A model generated the notes under the pieces. The model saw nothing but the letters and a program-made list of their open reading frames with translations. It was not told the DNA's origin and did no database searches. From Pseudomonadota bacterium (GTDB taxonomy: Bacteria; Myxococcota_A; Polyangia; GCA-2747355), in NCBI GenBank assembly GCA_016711215.1, contig JADJTL010000007.1, positions 124,001-188,000 on the forward strand: a stretch of 64,000 nucleotides of DNA, in the 5' to 3' direction. The first letter of the stretch is position 1, and each line of letters opens with the position of its first letter. Shown one piece after another: positions 56,001-64,000 of this stretch. The translations under genes were made by a program, and so were the position numbers.

Positions 56001-57943
56001 CGCTGCAGCAGCCGGCCCGCGCCGGCGAGTGCCGGTGGATGCGAGGGATCGAGCGCCAGCACCTCGCGATAGGTCGCCAACGCGGCTTGGTCGTCGTGGC
56101 GCCGCTGTTCTTCGACCTCCGCCAGCTCGGTTAGCAAGCCGATCCGCCGCCAACGGTCACGCGTCTGCGCGGCCTCGGCCCGCAGGGTTGCCGCGAGATC
56201 GTTCCAACGGCTACCGAGCGCATAGATGCGGCGCACTGCCTGCAACGCCGGGCCGTGTCCGGGTTCCAGTACGAGCAGCCGTTCGTAGGCGCTGAGCGCG
56301 GCAGCCGGATCGCCGAGGGCGTTCTCCCAGGCGTCCGCGATGCGCCGCAGCAAGACCAGCTTCTCCTCGCGATCCGTGCTGGTGGCGATCTGTTGCTCGT
56401 AGGCGGCGATGCGGTCCTCGTTGCGTCCGAGCTGCCCGGCGGCGCGGCTGAGTCCGCGCATCGCTGGCCGGTGCGCGGCACGGCGCGCCAGGGCCCCTTC
56501 GTAGGCCTGCGCCGCGCCCGACAGGTCACGCAGGCGATGCTCCCGGATGTCGCCAATGCGGTAGAGAAGGTCGGCTTGCCGCGCGGGCTCCGGCGTCAGC
56601 GAGAGCTCGGCCGTCAGCAGCTCGACGAGGTCTTGCTGGCGCCCTTGCTGGGCGAAGAGCCGACCGAGCAGCGAGCACGCGCTCGGATGCTTCAGCGTGG
56701 CGACGCCGAGGCTCTGGAGTATGGCGATTGCGCCGTCGACGTCGCCGAGCTGGTCGGCGTGCAGCCGCGCCAGGCGCGTGGCGAGCTCGGCGGCGATGGT
56801 CGCCTCGAGCGGCAGTAGCAACGCCCGCGCCAGGGCTGCCGCGGCCTCGGTCCAACGGCCCCGCAGCGCGTGGTGATCGGCGAGCGCCAGCATTCCGCCC
56901 GGCGCGGTGGGGACGATCGCGACGATCAGCTCGAGGCAGCGCAGCGCCAGCCCATCATCGTTGAGCTGCTCCTGCGCGATCAGCGCCGCTTCTTGCAGAA
57001 GGCTGGCGGCGGCGGTCGCCGGGTGGGTTGCGGCGGCGTCGATGCTCAGTTCGACGACGCGTCGCCAGTCATGTGAGCGGTGGGCGAGGCGAAGCAGACC
57101 TCGCTGCGGTCCAGGATTGGTGGGGTCTGCCTCATGGGCACGGCGGTAGAGCAGCGCGGCCTGCTGGGCGTCGCCGAGCGCGTCCTCGTACAGGCGACCG
57201 AGCTCGGTGAGCAACACCGCTTGGCGCGGTCCCCCTTGGCCGAGCGCTCCCCCGCGGTCCAGCAGCGCGCCCAGTTCGGTGCTTCGCTGGCGCCGCAGCA
57301 GCCCCTCGGCCAGCAGGGTCAACGCGAGCTTCGAGTCCTTGGATAACTCGAGCACCGCGAGCAGATCAGCGACAGCGCCGTCCGCGTCGTCACGCCGCTG
57401 CAGGCGCAGCAGGGCGCGTTCGAGGTGCAGCGCGCCGCGGGTGCTATCTTCGGTCGCGAGCGCCAGCTCGGCTTGCAGCGCCGCGTCGGCGCTGTCGTGC
57501 TCGCCGCGGGTCTGCAGCAGGCGGCTGAGCGCGCGGGCGTTGACCAGGAGGTCGGGAGAGCGTTCGTGGCTGCGCCGATAATAGCGCAGCGCGGTTTCGG
57601 GGGCGCGCAGCTGCACCTCGTGCAGGCGGCCAATCTCGTGCCACAGGAGCGCGGCGCGGCGCGGTGCAGTGGAGGCGCTCGCTTCCTGTCGCAGACGCTC
57701 GATGCGCTCTTCCCAGGGCCGACGCTCGGCCGCACTCAAACCGCCCGCCAGCGCTGCGGAGCCGCGGGCCTCCGGTAGCAGCTGCGTGTCGATACTGTCG
57801 ATTCCCACTGCGGCGCCGACCTGCGTCGCCTCCGGCTGCAGACTGGGCCCAGCGGCGACCCTCGCCGCGTCGGGCTCAGCCGTCGGCACGGCCTCCCGCG
57901 GCGTCGGTGGAGGCATGGGGCTGGCCTTTGACTCGCCGCTCAT
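53024..57943 (-). CDS. Giant TPR protein, second copy
   Basis: The 1639-residue protein is almost entirely TPR-like helical repeats of about 34-38 residues (ALRYYRRSHERSPDLLVNAR, AAQAYEGALARRAAHRPAM, ALATYREVLALDPSHPPAL, AIAAYRQVTALDPHEPTAL). The N-terminal 75 residues are Pro/Ala-rich. The C-terminal 300 residues are not TPR: PELLHLVSTLAQAVGTKLDA, LLVIGDAAEGLVNAPELRFR, QHTVAFRLGPPELQRSIVAL. The last domain matches the end of the upstream giant protein, so they are tandem paralogues. No signal peptide; cytoplasmic scaffold is the likely role. It starts four bases after the upstream stop. Confidence 0.8.
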   Translation of the reverse strand: MSGESKASPMPPPTPREAVPTAEPDAARVAAGPSLQPEATQVGAAVGIDSIDTQLLPEARGSAALAGGLSAAERRPWEERIERLRQEASASTAPRRAALLWHEIGRLHEVQLRAPETALRYYRRSHERSPDLLVNARALSRLLQTRGEHDSADAALQAELALATEDSTRGALHLERALLRLQRRDDADGAVADLLAVLELSKDSKLALTLLAEGLLRRQRSTELGALLDRGGALGQGGPRQAVLLTELGRLYEDALGDAQQAALLYRRAHEADPTNPGPQRGLLRLAHRSHDWRRVVELSIDAAATHPATAAASLLQEAALIAQEQLNDDGLALRCLELIVAIVPTAPGGMLALADHHALRGRWTEAAAALARALLLPLEATIAAELATRLARLHADQLGDVDGAIAILQSLGVATLKHPSACSLLGRLFAQQGRQQDLVELLTAELSLTPEPARQADLLYRIGDIREHRLRDLSGAAQAYEGALARRAAHRPAMRGLSRAAGQLGRNEDRIAAYEQQIATSTDREEKLVLLRRIADAWENALGDPAAALSAYERLLVLEPGHGPALQAVRRIYALGSRWNDLAATLRAEAAQTRDRWRRIGLLTELAEVEEQRRHDDQAALATYREVLALDPSHPPALAGAGRLLQRSGQADELSALHFRQLEVTRDREVRHWLLMKVGRLLADTPERGAEAVAALKEAVALADDPRPATDQLLRLYQRVGDDRPLAALLLKQPPPATEQALGVRERQLAILLQRLDQPSSALDHLRRAVGAGDDEALWLLGVAYGARQDRTGLIGIYQQCEEQAASLHQRLWALHRLAFVLASAPHFLHRAAATYEKLLTFSPRDPIVLQQIEALLPRLDRWADLVATIELASAPAAPADYRAACALIAGVLRQDRLGDLAGAAQSAVAVLDLQPTQPEALELLERFSRESRDPGRLLQALSRKLKSVATAAEQALLLTQIAALYGRSGDLARSRETYQLAADALPEYLPALLGWYRAARGLRDLRDCARALDLQADATQDTARRARCHYQAGRMWQRIPGERARAQRAFRRVLSLDPQHGWAASALRRALRADHRLRDVLELIEQQLQVAVAPRARRELLVEMATLQSEELRDLAGARATLERALTVDPESIALRQSLRQICRRVEDWPALLAVDEALIERTSDPALLHSLLLESATVADRELSDPERAIAAYRQVTALDPHEPTALAGLSRLLTQTGRWTEAAAVTELLAAREPERERAKGHQLHLAHIYAVGFGDLERAIGACRRILALDPGDLRATESLTELLVRQGDAPALAAHLESTLSLHRSRLERDPFRAESYRALLHAFARRGQPVRTEVVHAVLYALNLSAADEVPSSRASIAPSEPPADALTADELEYALLAAPYRGALRALWLAAVPALRKTVAAATRPAQARRLHPRRQPELLHLVSTLAQAVGTKLDACIVRDGSDRLHLLDARTPLLVIGDAAEGLVNAPELRFRIAKLAARARLQHTVAFRLGPPELQRSIVALLSLVSGSFVLPFATDDIEERRPPLAKALGSGGLAHLARCAQELGAQPLDPQRWLLWMEHSEDRIALSLSGDIVAALRALIAEESGPSALSMRTPEPLAELSGPRLRQLLAFAISDEHLALRERLQRR

Positions 57944-57947
57944 CTGC

Positions 57948-60900
57948 TCAGGTCCCCACCGCGGCGATGCCGCATTTGCGCCGCAGCTGGCCGTACTCTT
58001 CGCTGATGAGGAACTGCAGCAGGGGAGCCAGGAGCGGCGGATCGTCGCTGGCCTCGCCGAGGGCCTGCAGGGCCACGGCTGGATCCCCGGCGAGCAGCAG
58101 TCCGGCGCGATCGGCCGCCGTCGCCTGCGCCCGGCCAAAGGCCGCGACCTCCGCGGCGGTCAGGTGCGCGAAGAGTCGCGGCAGCAGCAGTCCCAGCCCG
58201 CGTCGTGCATCCTTGCTCAGTCGCTTCGCGAAGCGGGCCTCTCCGCCTGACTCGCCGCGCCGGGCTTGCTCCAGCAATGCGGGTGGGTATTCGACGATCG
58301 GCAGGGCGGCAGCCGCCAGGTCGGCGAGCAGCCGCGGCAAGGCCGCTTCCTCGCGCCCAGCGAAGAGCAGCCCGTGCTCGGCGAGCAGGAGCAGCGCCTG
58401 GCCGATCCGGAAGCGCTGGCGCGGCTCCAGACCACCGCCGACAACCTGGCTGCCGATCACCAGCGCCGGTTGCTCGAAATGCGTGGCCTGGACGCAATTG
58501 GGATCGCGCGGTGAGATCCAGAGCTCGAACTCGGGAGCTCCGACGATCGGCGCAAGCTCGGATAGCGCCTGCGCGAAGGGGTGCTTGGAATCGAGTCGGT
58601 TGCGCCGCGTCAGGCCATATTTGGCCGGGCGCTCGGCACTCAGCACCGCGAGCGCCGGCGCTGAGCGCTGAAGGAAGTCGCGGAGCAGGCCCTGGGCGGC
58701 CTCAGGGAGAAGAAGGCGCCGATAGTCGTCGTTCGTAAACTCTGCGGCGCTGGGCAGGTTGCAGAGGCGGAGGTGTCGCTCGATGAAGGCCGCCTCCTCC
58801 AGATCTAGCGTCGTCAGGGCGCCGAGCGCGCAGCAGGTGCAGTAGGCGGCATCGAAGCGGTGCTGACGGCGGAGCAGAGCGGCGAGCTGCCGATGAAACG
58901 CCACATTTCGCGGTTGTCGTTGCAGGGCTGCCCGATGGTGGGCGACGGCCGCCCGTAGCTGCTGGTAGAGCGCGGTGTGGTTGCCTGTGGTCTGGTAGAT
59001 CGAGGCGAGGGACTCGTTGGCCTCGGCGTCGAGCGGGTCGAGCGCCAACACCCGCTCCCATGCCAGCGCGGCCGCCTGGAGATCGCCGACGTGGCGCACC
59101 GTCAGCAGGGCGAGCTGGCGCCGCGCCTCGATCCGCTCCGCCGGGTCCTCGGTTGCCGTCGCCAGGCGCTCGAGCGCGTCGTGCTCGGCGTCCGGGTCCT
59201 GCGCGGCGCGCGCCGCCCGCGCGAGCTGGCGCAAGAGGCCAGCGTCCGCCGAGAGATCGTGCGGTGGCAGCCGCCGCAACGCCTCCAGCGCCGGCAGCGC
59301 AGCCCCGAGGTTGAGATGGATTTCCCCCAGGCGCCGCAGGATCTGATCCCGCGTGCTGTCGTCGGCCGCCAGCCCCTCGGCCCGGTCGTAGACCTCGAGC
59401 GCACGCCGCCACTCGCGCCGCTGGTAGTAGATGTCGCCGCGCGTCAGGAGCGCATAGAGGTTGTTCGGCTCGATCTCGTTGACGCGCCTCAGGCAGGCCT
59501 CGGCCGGTTGAGGTTCGCCTAACTGCTCGAGCTGGATCCGCCCCAGTTCCGTCAGCAGCCGCGCCGCCGTCACATCGTGGGCGGTCAACGAGATCTGGGT
59601 GCGGATCAGGTCTGCGAGCTCGTCCCACTGCCCGCGGTCGCGCAAGAGGGCGGCGAGCTGCGCGAAGGCCTGCGCATGGCTCGGCTGGAGCTGCAGGGCC
59701 CGTTCGTAGCGGCGAGCCGCCCCCTCCAGGTCGCCTAGGCGCTCTTGCACCGTTTGCGCCGCGTGGACCCAGGCGTCCGCGGCGTGCTGCGGCGCCTCGC
59801 AGCACGCCGCTTCGTCCTCGAAGGCCGCGATCAACTCGGCCCAGCGCTCCTGCTGCGCCAGCAGCCCTTGCAGGCCCAGGATCGCGTTGAGCTGAAGGGG
59901 GGCACGTTGCAGTGCCGCGCGATAGGCGGCTTCGGCGGCGGCGCTCTGCCCCCCTGTCGCGAGCCGATCGCCGAGCTCCGTCAGCAGGCAGGCGGCCTCG
60001 TTATCATCATGCGTCAGCTCGGCCCGATGCCGCAGCAGGCGCATCAGCGCGTCGGCGTTGTCTTCGCTCTCCGCCGCGCGAAGGTGCCGCTCGGCGAGCC
60101 GCCGGGCGAAGGGTTGCTCGGCGGCGCTGACGCTCTCCCAGAGCGCGGCGCTGAGACGAGCGGCCGCGGCGCCTTGGCTCGTGATCGCCACCTCGAGCTG
60201 CAAATCGCTGCGCTCGGGGCTCGCGGCGCTGCTGGCGACGATGCGCTGCAATACGGCGTCTGCGTCGCTGGCGGTGCCGAGGCGTCGCTGAGCCTGAAGC
60301 AGGGTCCAGAGCAGCCAAGGGGGCGGGTCTGCCGCGGCGGCGCGCTCGTAGAGCTGCGTGGCGAGCCGTGGGTCCTTTCCGCCGCGGTCGACCACCCACG
60401 CCAGGTGCTCGGTGAGCTGACGCCTCAGCTCGCCGTCAGGGTTGCGTTCGATCGCGGCCGCGAGCGGCGCGAGGTTCGGGGTCGCGGGTGGCGCGACCTC
60501 GAAGAGGCGCAGCAGCAGGAGCTGGGCCGGGAGGTAGTCCGCGCTGACCCGCAGCGCGCGCCAGCAGTCGGCGCTGGCGCCGGCCTGGTCGCCGAGCCGC
60601 TCCCAGCGCAGCTGCGCGATCCGGCAGAGCGTGGCCGCCTGCGCGGCTGGCAGGCGGGTGCTCTCGACCGCGAGCTCGAGCAGCTCGGCGAGCTCGCTCC
60701 AGCGCCGCTGAGCGCTGAGCAGGCGTTGGAGGGCCGCGAGCGCCGGTGGGTAACCGGGCTGGCGGCGCAGCAGCTCGCGGTAGGCGGTGGCGGCCTGCTC
60801 CGCATCGTCGAGTCGGTGTTCGTAGGTGTCAGCGATGGCGTGCAGCAGGGCGCTGATCTGTTGTTCATCGCTGCAGACCTGGAGCTCCGCGCGGTGCATC

Positions 60901-62690
60901 GCGATGAGCTCGCGCCAGAGCTCGCGCCGCGAGTAGAGGCGGCCCAGGGCTCGCAGGGCGGGCAGATACTCGGGATCCTGCGCGAGCGCCGCGCGAAACG
61001 CAGCCGTCGCCTGCTCGGCGTCATGGAGTCGCTCGTCCCACAGCGCTCCAGCTCGGTGCAGGAGGTCCGCCCGACGCGGCCCGTCGTGTGTCAGCGCGAT
61101 CTCGCGCTGGGTCAGCTCGACCAGCTGACGCCAGCGCTGGGTATCGGCAGCGAGCCGGGCGGCCGTGCGCAGCAGGCGAAGGTCGCGCGGGCTGTGTTCG
61201 AGCAGCCGGACGTAATAGGCGAGCGCGCGCTCGGGGTCACCGACCTGGTAGCAGAGCAGCTCGGCGATCCGCTCGAGCAGGTACCGCTGGTGCTCGGGCT
61301 CGTGGTCGCGGCTGAGCTGCTGCTCGTAGAGCGCGACGAGCTCAACCCAGCGCTCGGCGTGCAGGAGCAGTCGTTCGGTGGCCAGCAGGGCCGGCCGGAA
61401 ACGCCCGGCCTCCTGCAGCGCCTCAAGATAGGCGTCGACCGCGGCGGGCAGGCGCTCGTGCCGTTCCAGCAAGCTCCCGATGCGGTAGAGGCGAAGGGCG
61501 CGCTGGCGCGCTTCCGTCGTGACCTCGAGATCGGCGCGCTGAATCTGCAGTAGGCCGTCGAGGTCGCCGCTGGCCTCGAGCAGCAGCGAGAGGCTCTCCA
61601 GCGCTGGCTGGTAGGTTGGCGCCTGCGCGAGGCAGGTGCGGTACCAGTCGGCCGCGCGCGCGGGATCCTGGAGCTGCACGCGGCAGAGGTCGCCGAGCTC
61701 GCAGGCGCGTGCAGCTCGCTCCGCCGCGGAGGGCTCCATCTCGATCAGCTCGGCGCCGAGGCTCAAGGCCTCGGCGTGCAGTCCGAGCGTGAGCAGGAGG
61801 TCATAGCCGTCGACGGCGATCGCATAGTCGGGTCGGACGGCGCGTGCCCGCTGCGAGAACTCGTGCGCCATCTCGAGCTGCGCCAGTTGGCCGCGGCAGA
61901 TGCTGGCTGCGCGGGCCAGGCGGCGGGCGCGCCAGAGTGGATCGGCACCGGCCAGCCGCGACTGTCGCTCCAAGACCTCGACCAGCTGGGTATGGTCGCC
62001 CGCGCGCTCGCAGAGCAGCTCGATCCAGAGCTGCAGCGAAAAGCTTCCCGGTTCGGCGCGCTCGGCATCGAGCAGCGCGTCGACCGCGCCGGCGGGGTCG
62101 CTTGCGCTTTGCAACAGCGCGCTGTCGACGCGCAGGGCCGTGCGCCACGGGCCCTCGGGGAGCCCGCCGATCAGCCGCCCAACGGTCTCGCGGCGGCCCT
62201 CGCTGTCGCCGATCGCGGCCTGCAGCACATGCAGTAGCTTGAGCGTGGCCAGGTCGTCGTCGGCCAGCGCCAGCGCGTCGTGGAGCTTTTCCTTTGCAGC
62301 GCTGGTCTGGCCGAGTCGCAGCCACAGCACGCGCGCCTGCTGGCGGAGCAACGCCGCCTGCACGCTCTGGCTCTGCCCCGTGCGCAGCTCGGCGTCGAGA
62401 AGCTGCAGCACGAGCTGCGGGTTGTCGCGGCGCTCGTAGATCGCGCGGGCCAGCCAGATCGTCGGCCGGAAGGTCGCGTCCGCGCCGAACGAACGAAGCA
62501 GCACCTGTGCGGCGCTGGCGCTATCTCCGGCGGCGAGATCGAGGCGCGCGAGCTCGTAGAGCAGGGCGGCCTGGCGCTGGGGCTGGTCGTGGCTGACCGC
62601 CAGCTCCTGCTCCAACACGACGCGCTCGCTGGCATCACCGGCCCAGGTGTCGAGGTCGTAGCCGAGCGTGGCAGCGGGGTCAGTGGACAT
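57948..62690 (-). CDS. Giant TPR protein, first copy
   Basis: The 1580-residue protein has about 40 TPR-like repeats (AADWYRTCLAQAPTYQPAL, ATAAFRAALAQDPEYLPALR, AATAYRELLRRQPGYPPALA, AARRYERALQLQPSHAQAFA, ALEVYDRAEGLAADDSTRD). From about residue 1300 a C-terminal domain shared with the next gene follows: HPFAQALSELAPIVGAPEFE, LVIGSQVVGGGLEPRQRFRI, LLLAEHGLLFAGREEAALPR. Its ..RFRIGQALLLLAEHG.. stretch recalls the metallopeptidase helix region but has no HExxH, so I regard it as catalytically dead or unrelated. ATG at 62690 was chosen by reading frame and overlap with the upstream gene (11 bp); no ribosome site. Confidence 0.8.
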   Translation of the reverse strand: MSTDPAATLGYDLDTWAGDASERVVLEQELAVSHDQPQRQAALLYELARLDLAAGDSASAAQVLLRSFGADATFRPTIWLARAIYERRDNPQLVLQLLDAELRTGQSQSVQAALLRQQARVLWLRLGQTSAAKEKLHDALALADDDLATLKLLHVLQAAIGDSEGRRETVGRLIGGLPEGPWRTALRVDSALLQSASDPAGAVDALLDAERAEPGSFSLQLWIELLCERAGDHTQLVEVLERQSRLAGADPLWRARRLARAASICRGQLAQLEMAHEFSQRARAVRPDYAIAVDGYDLLLTLGLHAEALSLGAELIEMEPSAAERAARACELGDLCRVQLQDPARAADWYRTCLAQAPTYQPALESLSLLLEASGDLDGLLQIQRADLEVTTEARQRALRLYRIGSLLERHERLPAAVDAYLEALQEAGRFRPALLATERLLLHAERWVELVALYEQQLSRDHEPEHQRYLLERIAELLCYQVGDPERALAYYVRLLEHSPRDLRLLRTAARLAADTQRWRQLVELTQREIALTHDGPRRADLLHRAGALWDERLHDAEQATAAFRAALAQDPEYLPALRALGRLYSRRELWRELIAMHRAELQVCSDEQQISALLHAIADTYEHRLDDAEQAATAYRELLRRQPGYPPALAALQRLLSAQRRWSELAELLELAVESTRLPAAQAATLCRIAQLRWERLGDQAGASADCWRALRVSADYLPAQLLLLRLFEVAPPATPNLAPLAAAIERNPDGELRRQLTEHLAWVVDRGGKDPRLATQLYERAAAADPPPWLLWTLLQAQRRLGTASDADAVLQRIVASSAASPERSDLQLEVAITSQGAAAARLSAALWESVSAAEQPFARRLAERHLRAAESEDNADALMRLLRHRAELTHDDNEAACLLTELGDRLATGGQSAAAEAAYRAALQRAPLQLNAILGLQGLLAQQERWAELIAAFEDEAACCEAPQHAADAWVHAAQTVQERLGDLEGAARRYERALQLQPSHAQAFAQLAALLRDRGQWDELADLIRTQISLTAHDVTAARLLTELGRIQLEQLGEPQPAEACLRRVNEIEPNNLYALLTRGDIYYQRREWRRALEVYDRAEGLAADDSTRDQILRRLGEIHLNLGAALPALEALRRLPPHDLSADAGLLRQLARAARAAQDPDAEHDALERLATATEDPAERIEARRQLALLTVRHVGDLQAAALAWERVLALDPLDAEANESLASIYQTTGNHTALYQQLRAAVAHHRAALQRQPRNVAFHRQLAALLRRQHRFDAAYCTCCALGALTTLDLEEAAFIERHLRLCNLPSAAEFTNDDYRRLLLPEAAQGLLRDFLQRSAPALAVLSAERPAKYGLTRRNRLDSKHPFAQALSELAPIVGAPEFELWISPRDPNCVQATHFEQPALVIGSQVVGGGLEPRQRFRIGQALLLLAEHGLLFAGREEAALPRLLADLAAAALPIVEYPPALLEQARRGESGGEARFAKRLSKDARRGLGLLLPRLFAHLTAAEVAAFGRAQATAADRAGLLLAGDPAVALQALGEASDDPPLLAPLLQFLISEEYGQLRRKCGIAAVGT

Positions 62691-63357
62691 GAGGTGGAGG
62701 GCACCTGAGCCCGACGCGACGATTGTCACCCGGTCGCTCGCGTGGAGGCAACAGCTCAATCGCGGGCGGCGCGATTGGGCCCTGCACTAGGGCGGTGGCG
62801 GGGTGCATTCGCGCTCGTTGCTGGCCCGCGCGAGCGATCAGCCAGTCGGCGACCTGCTCGAGCACCTCGATGCGTCCCGCCAAGGAGTAGTACTCATCCT
62901 CCCCAAGAGGTAGCGCATGCTCCAGCATGGCGGCGAGGTCGGCGCGCAGGGCCTCGTCTGCCGCCAGGGCGCCATCGTACCCGGGCGTCTCACAGCCGCT
63001 GAGCGTCTCGGCCGCCATGCCGACCGGTGAGAAGGAGAGGCCACCGCTGGGCAGTTCGACACGCCAGGCGCTCGGATCGGGGCCCAGCGGCGCCCAGCGC
63101 CCGTGCAGGTGCAGGCGCGCGACCTCGCCGAAATAACAGCCGACGGCCAGGACCAGCTGGCGCCGCTCCTTGGGCGCCGCCTCGGCGGCCGTCGTGCGCA
63201 GAAACGCGTCGGCCAGCGGCAGGGTCTCGGGGCTGCCATCGGGCGCCACCCCGAGGCGATCAGCGACGACCCGCCGGCCCAGGTCAGCCAGGGCTCGCAC
63301 CTCGGCCGGAGCCGTCTGTTGTTCAGGGCTGGGCGGCGCTTGCGCGTCAGGTGGCAT
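62680..63357 (-). CDS. Hypothetical protein heading the giant TPR operon
   Basis: I do not recognise this 225-residue cytosolic protein. Visible segments are ALADLGRRVVADRLGVAPD, QLVLAVGCYFGEVARLHLHG, AWRVELPSGGLSFSPVGMAA, ALPLGEDEYYSLAGRIEVLE and QVADWLIARAG. It reads as a compact alpha/beta protein with a conserved-looking central domain; the ends are Pro/Arg-rich. Its 3' end overlaps the first giant TPR gene by 11 bp, so the three genes form one operon. A promoter candidate lies about 50 bp upstream. Confidence 0.65.
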   Translation of the reverse strand: MPPDAQAPPSPEQQTAPAEVRALADLGRRVVADRLGVAPDGSPETLPLADAFLRTTAAEAAPKERRQLVLAVGCYFGEVARLHLHGRWAPLGPDPSAWRVELPSGGLSFSPVGMAAETLSGCETPGYDGALAADEALRADLAAMLEHALPLGEDEYYSLAGRIEVLEQVADWLIARAGQQRARMHPATALVQGPIAPPAIELLPPRERPGDNRRVGLRCPPPHVH

Positions 63358-63410
63358 CCTGAGGTCCCTTTGCTGCGGCGTTTGCGGGGGTTTACCGCGC
63401 GCGCGCGGGC

Positions 63411-63439
63411 ATGCTACCGTGACACGCTCGGCCTGGCAA
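63411..63439 (-). promoter_or_regulatory. Candidate promoter of the giant TPR operon
   Basis: TTGCCA (63434-63439) and TAGCAT (63411-63416) are 17 bp apart on the minus strand, giving a leader of about 47 nt. Confidence 0.45.
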
Positions 63440-63548
63440 CGGCTTGAGCCACGGCTTCTAAGCCAGGGGACGGCGGCCGTGTCAGGGCGGCGGCTCGTGC
63501 CAGCGGCGGCTCGTGCTAGGGGTCTCGCCGCGCTCTTGCTCAGCGGCC

Positions 63549-63580
63549 ACGTGCAGCCAGGATCGTCTTTGGCTGCACGT
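63549..63580. other. Perfect 11-bp inverted repeat (stem-loop)
   Basis: acgtgcagcca and tggctgcacgt flank a ten-base loop. It could be a terminator stem, a protein site or an RNA hairpin; no U-tract is present on either side. Confidence 0.7.
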
Positions 63581-63582
63581 CG

Positions 63583-63636
63583 TCGCTGGGTGTGACCTTG
63601 TCGTTGGGTGTGACCGTGTCGCTGGCTGTGACCTTG
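63583..63636. repeat. 18-bp tandem repeat (3 units)
   Basis: Units tcgctgggtgtgaccttg, tcgttgggtgtgaccgtg and tcgctggctgtgaccttg follow each other directly after the stem-loop. The unit length equals that of the murJ coding repeat but the sequences are unrelated. Confidence 0.85.
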
Positions 63637-63734
63637 GGGTGTGTTCCTTCGGTGCGAAGAGCTGGCGCGATCGTTGGCGTGATCAAACCGTGGGTGCGTT
63701 TGGTTCTCGGCACCCTGTGGCGGCCATACCTCTG

Positions 63735-64000
63735 ATGGGCGAAGAGCTGATTCCCTTTAGCGCGGCGACGCTCACCTACTCTGGGCAGCGCGGCAAGACG
63801 CGGCGCCGACCGTGGCATATTGGCTGTGAGTGCGGACTCTCATTTGTGGCGCAGGTCCACGAGGCGATCAACCTCGCGGATGGCCCGGATGTGGCTCGTA
63901 CGCTGCTCACGGATCAGGTCGACCGCGCGACCTGTCCGCACTGCGGCCGCACTCACGTGCCCGAGCTGGCGCGCACGGTCCACGATCCGCGACTGCCGCT
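63735..64000 (+). CDS. CpXC zinc-ribbon domain protein, N-terminal part (3' end outside window)
   Basis: The frame is open from ATG 63735 to the window end (88 full codons). It begins MGEELIPFSAATLTYSGQRG and contains two Cys pairs that make a zinc ribbon: HIGCECGLSF and TCPHCGRTHV, with EAINLADGPDVARTLL between them. This is the layout of the CpXC domain (CxC ... CxxC), a family of unknown function. No ribosome site is visible before the ATG. A -10-like CATACC lies just upstream. Confidence 0.7.
   Translation, partial: MGEELIPFSAATLTYSGQRGKTRRRPWHIGCECGLSFVAQVHEAINLADGPDVARTLLTDQVDRATCPHCGRTHVPELARTVHDPRLP

Larger units (their letters stand above)
63358..63734. other. Intergenic region with stem-loop, repeats and promoter
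   Basis: These 377 bp separate the divergent TPR operon and the CpXC gene. They contain the TPR operon promoter (63411-63439), a near direct repeat ggcggctcgtgc (63489-63516 region), a perfect 11-bp inverted repeat (63549-63580) and an 18-bp tandem repeat (63583-63636). No gene is supported. Confidence 0.6.

Noticed and set aside
59745..61553. 602-codon plus-strand open frame opposite the giant TPR gene
   Set aside because: Its Leu/Arg/Gln-rich sequence mirrors the repeats of the TPR gene on the other strand, and the TPR frame explains the DNA.

Overview
The window is high-GC (roughly two thirds G+C) DNA from a Gram-negative bacterium that I place in the Myxococcota / former Deltaproteobacteria. 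The placement is an inference from gene content: a PilZ domain of the myxobacterial paralogous type fused to an Hsp70 ATPase, a DUF4388 protein with TPR repeats, PEGA-domain proteins, giant TPR proteins, a MopE-like Asp/Cys motif, a sigma-54 regulated type IV pilus locus, and many lipoproteins with signal peptide and lipobox. No phage, insertion sequence, CRISPR array or plasmid function was seen. This is chromosome, mostly housekeeping, with islands of lineage-specific genes. Layout: 1-1403 holds the end of an RsmB-like rRNA methyltransferase and rpe; 1472-4664 holds tRNA-Pro and the pilB-pilT motor genes on the minus strand; 4890-10411 holds an RlmI-like methyltransferase, rpoZ, a UPF0158 protein, the PilZ-Hsp70 fusion and a DUF429 protein; 10498-11546 holds argF and tRNA-Leu; 11701-15701 runs forward with a lipoprotein, a 5-methyluridine rRNA methyltransferase, a secreted protein and holA; rpsT and murJ diverge at 16150/16319; mazG and the phoH - 7TM-HD phosphodiesterase - ybeY row follow to 23721; an EF-hand-like lipoprotein, lepA and lepB run to 27795. 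The region 27826-31623 is a minus-strand pilus locus: TPR protein, pilA, a second pilin-like gene and a PilR-type sigma-54 activator, with a sigma-54 promoter in front of the pilin-like gene. pyrR-pyrB diverges from pilR. Accessory region 34263-39992 is a five-gene forward row of envelope proteins (TPR/DUF4388, two PEGA proteins, Cys-rich lipoprotein, phosphate-binding-protein-like protein). A minus-strand pair follows, with a DUF455 ferritin-like protein and an ATP-grasp protein. 42299-47957 is forward: MORN-repeat protein, pyrC, a hypothetical gene, coaBC and a family-4 uracil-DNA glycosylase. 48033-52969 holds an AMMECR1 protein, a methyltransferase, a PfkB kinase and a membrane sulfatase-like hydrolase. 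The last 10 kb is one minus-strand operon with a small hypothetical gene and two adjacent giant TPR genes (1580 and 1639 aa), then the start of a CpXC zinc-ribbon gene at the window edge. Two themes cut across the window. Several genes have a promoter -10 element only a few bases before the start codon, which suggests short-leader or leaderless mRNAs. Three genes (pyrB, a YugP-like metallopeptidase and the ATP-grasp gene) each carry one apparent frameshift within 8 kb, and ybeY runs in frame into a lipoprotein-like tail. These need read-level checking before being called real. Short tandem repeats (9-18 bp) occur repeatedly, both between genes and inside coding sequences.
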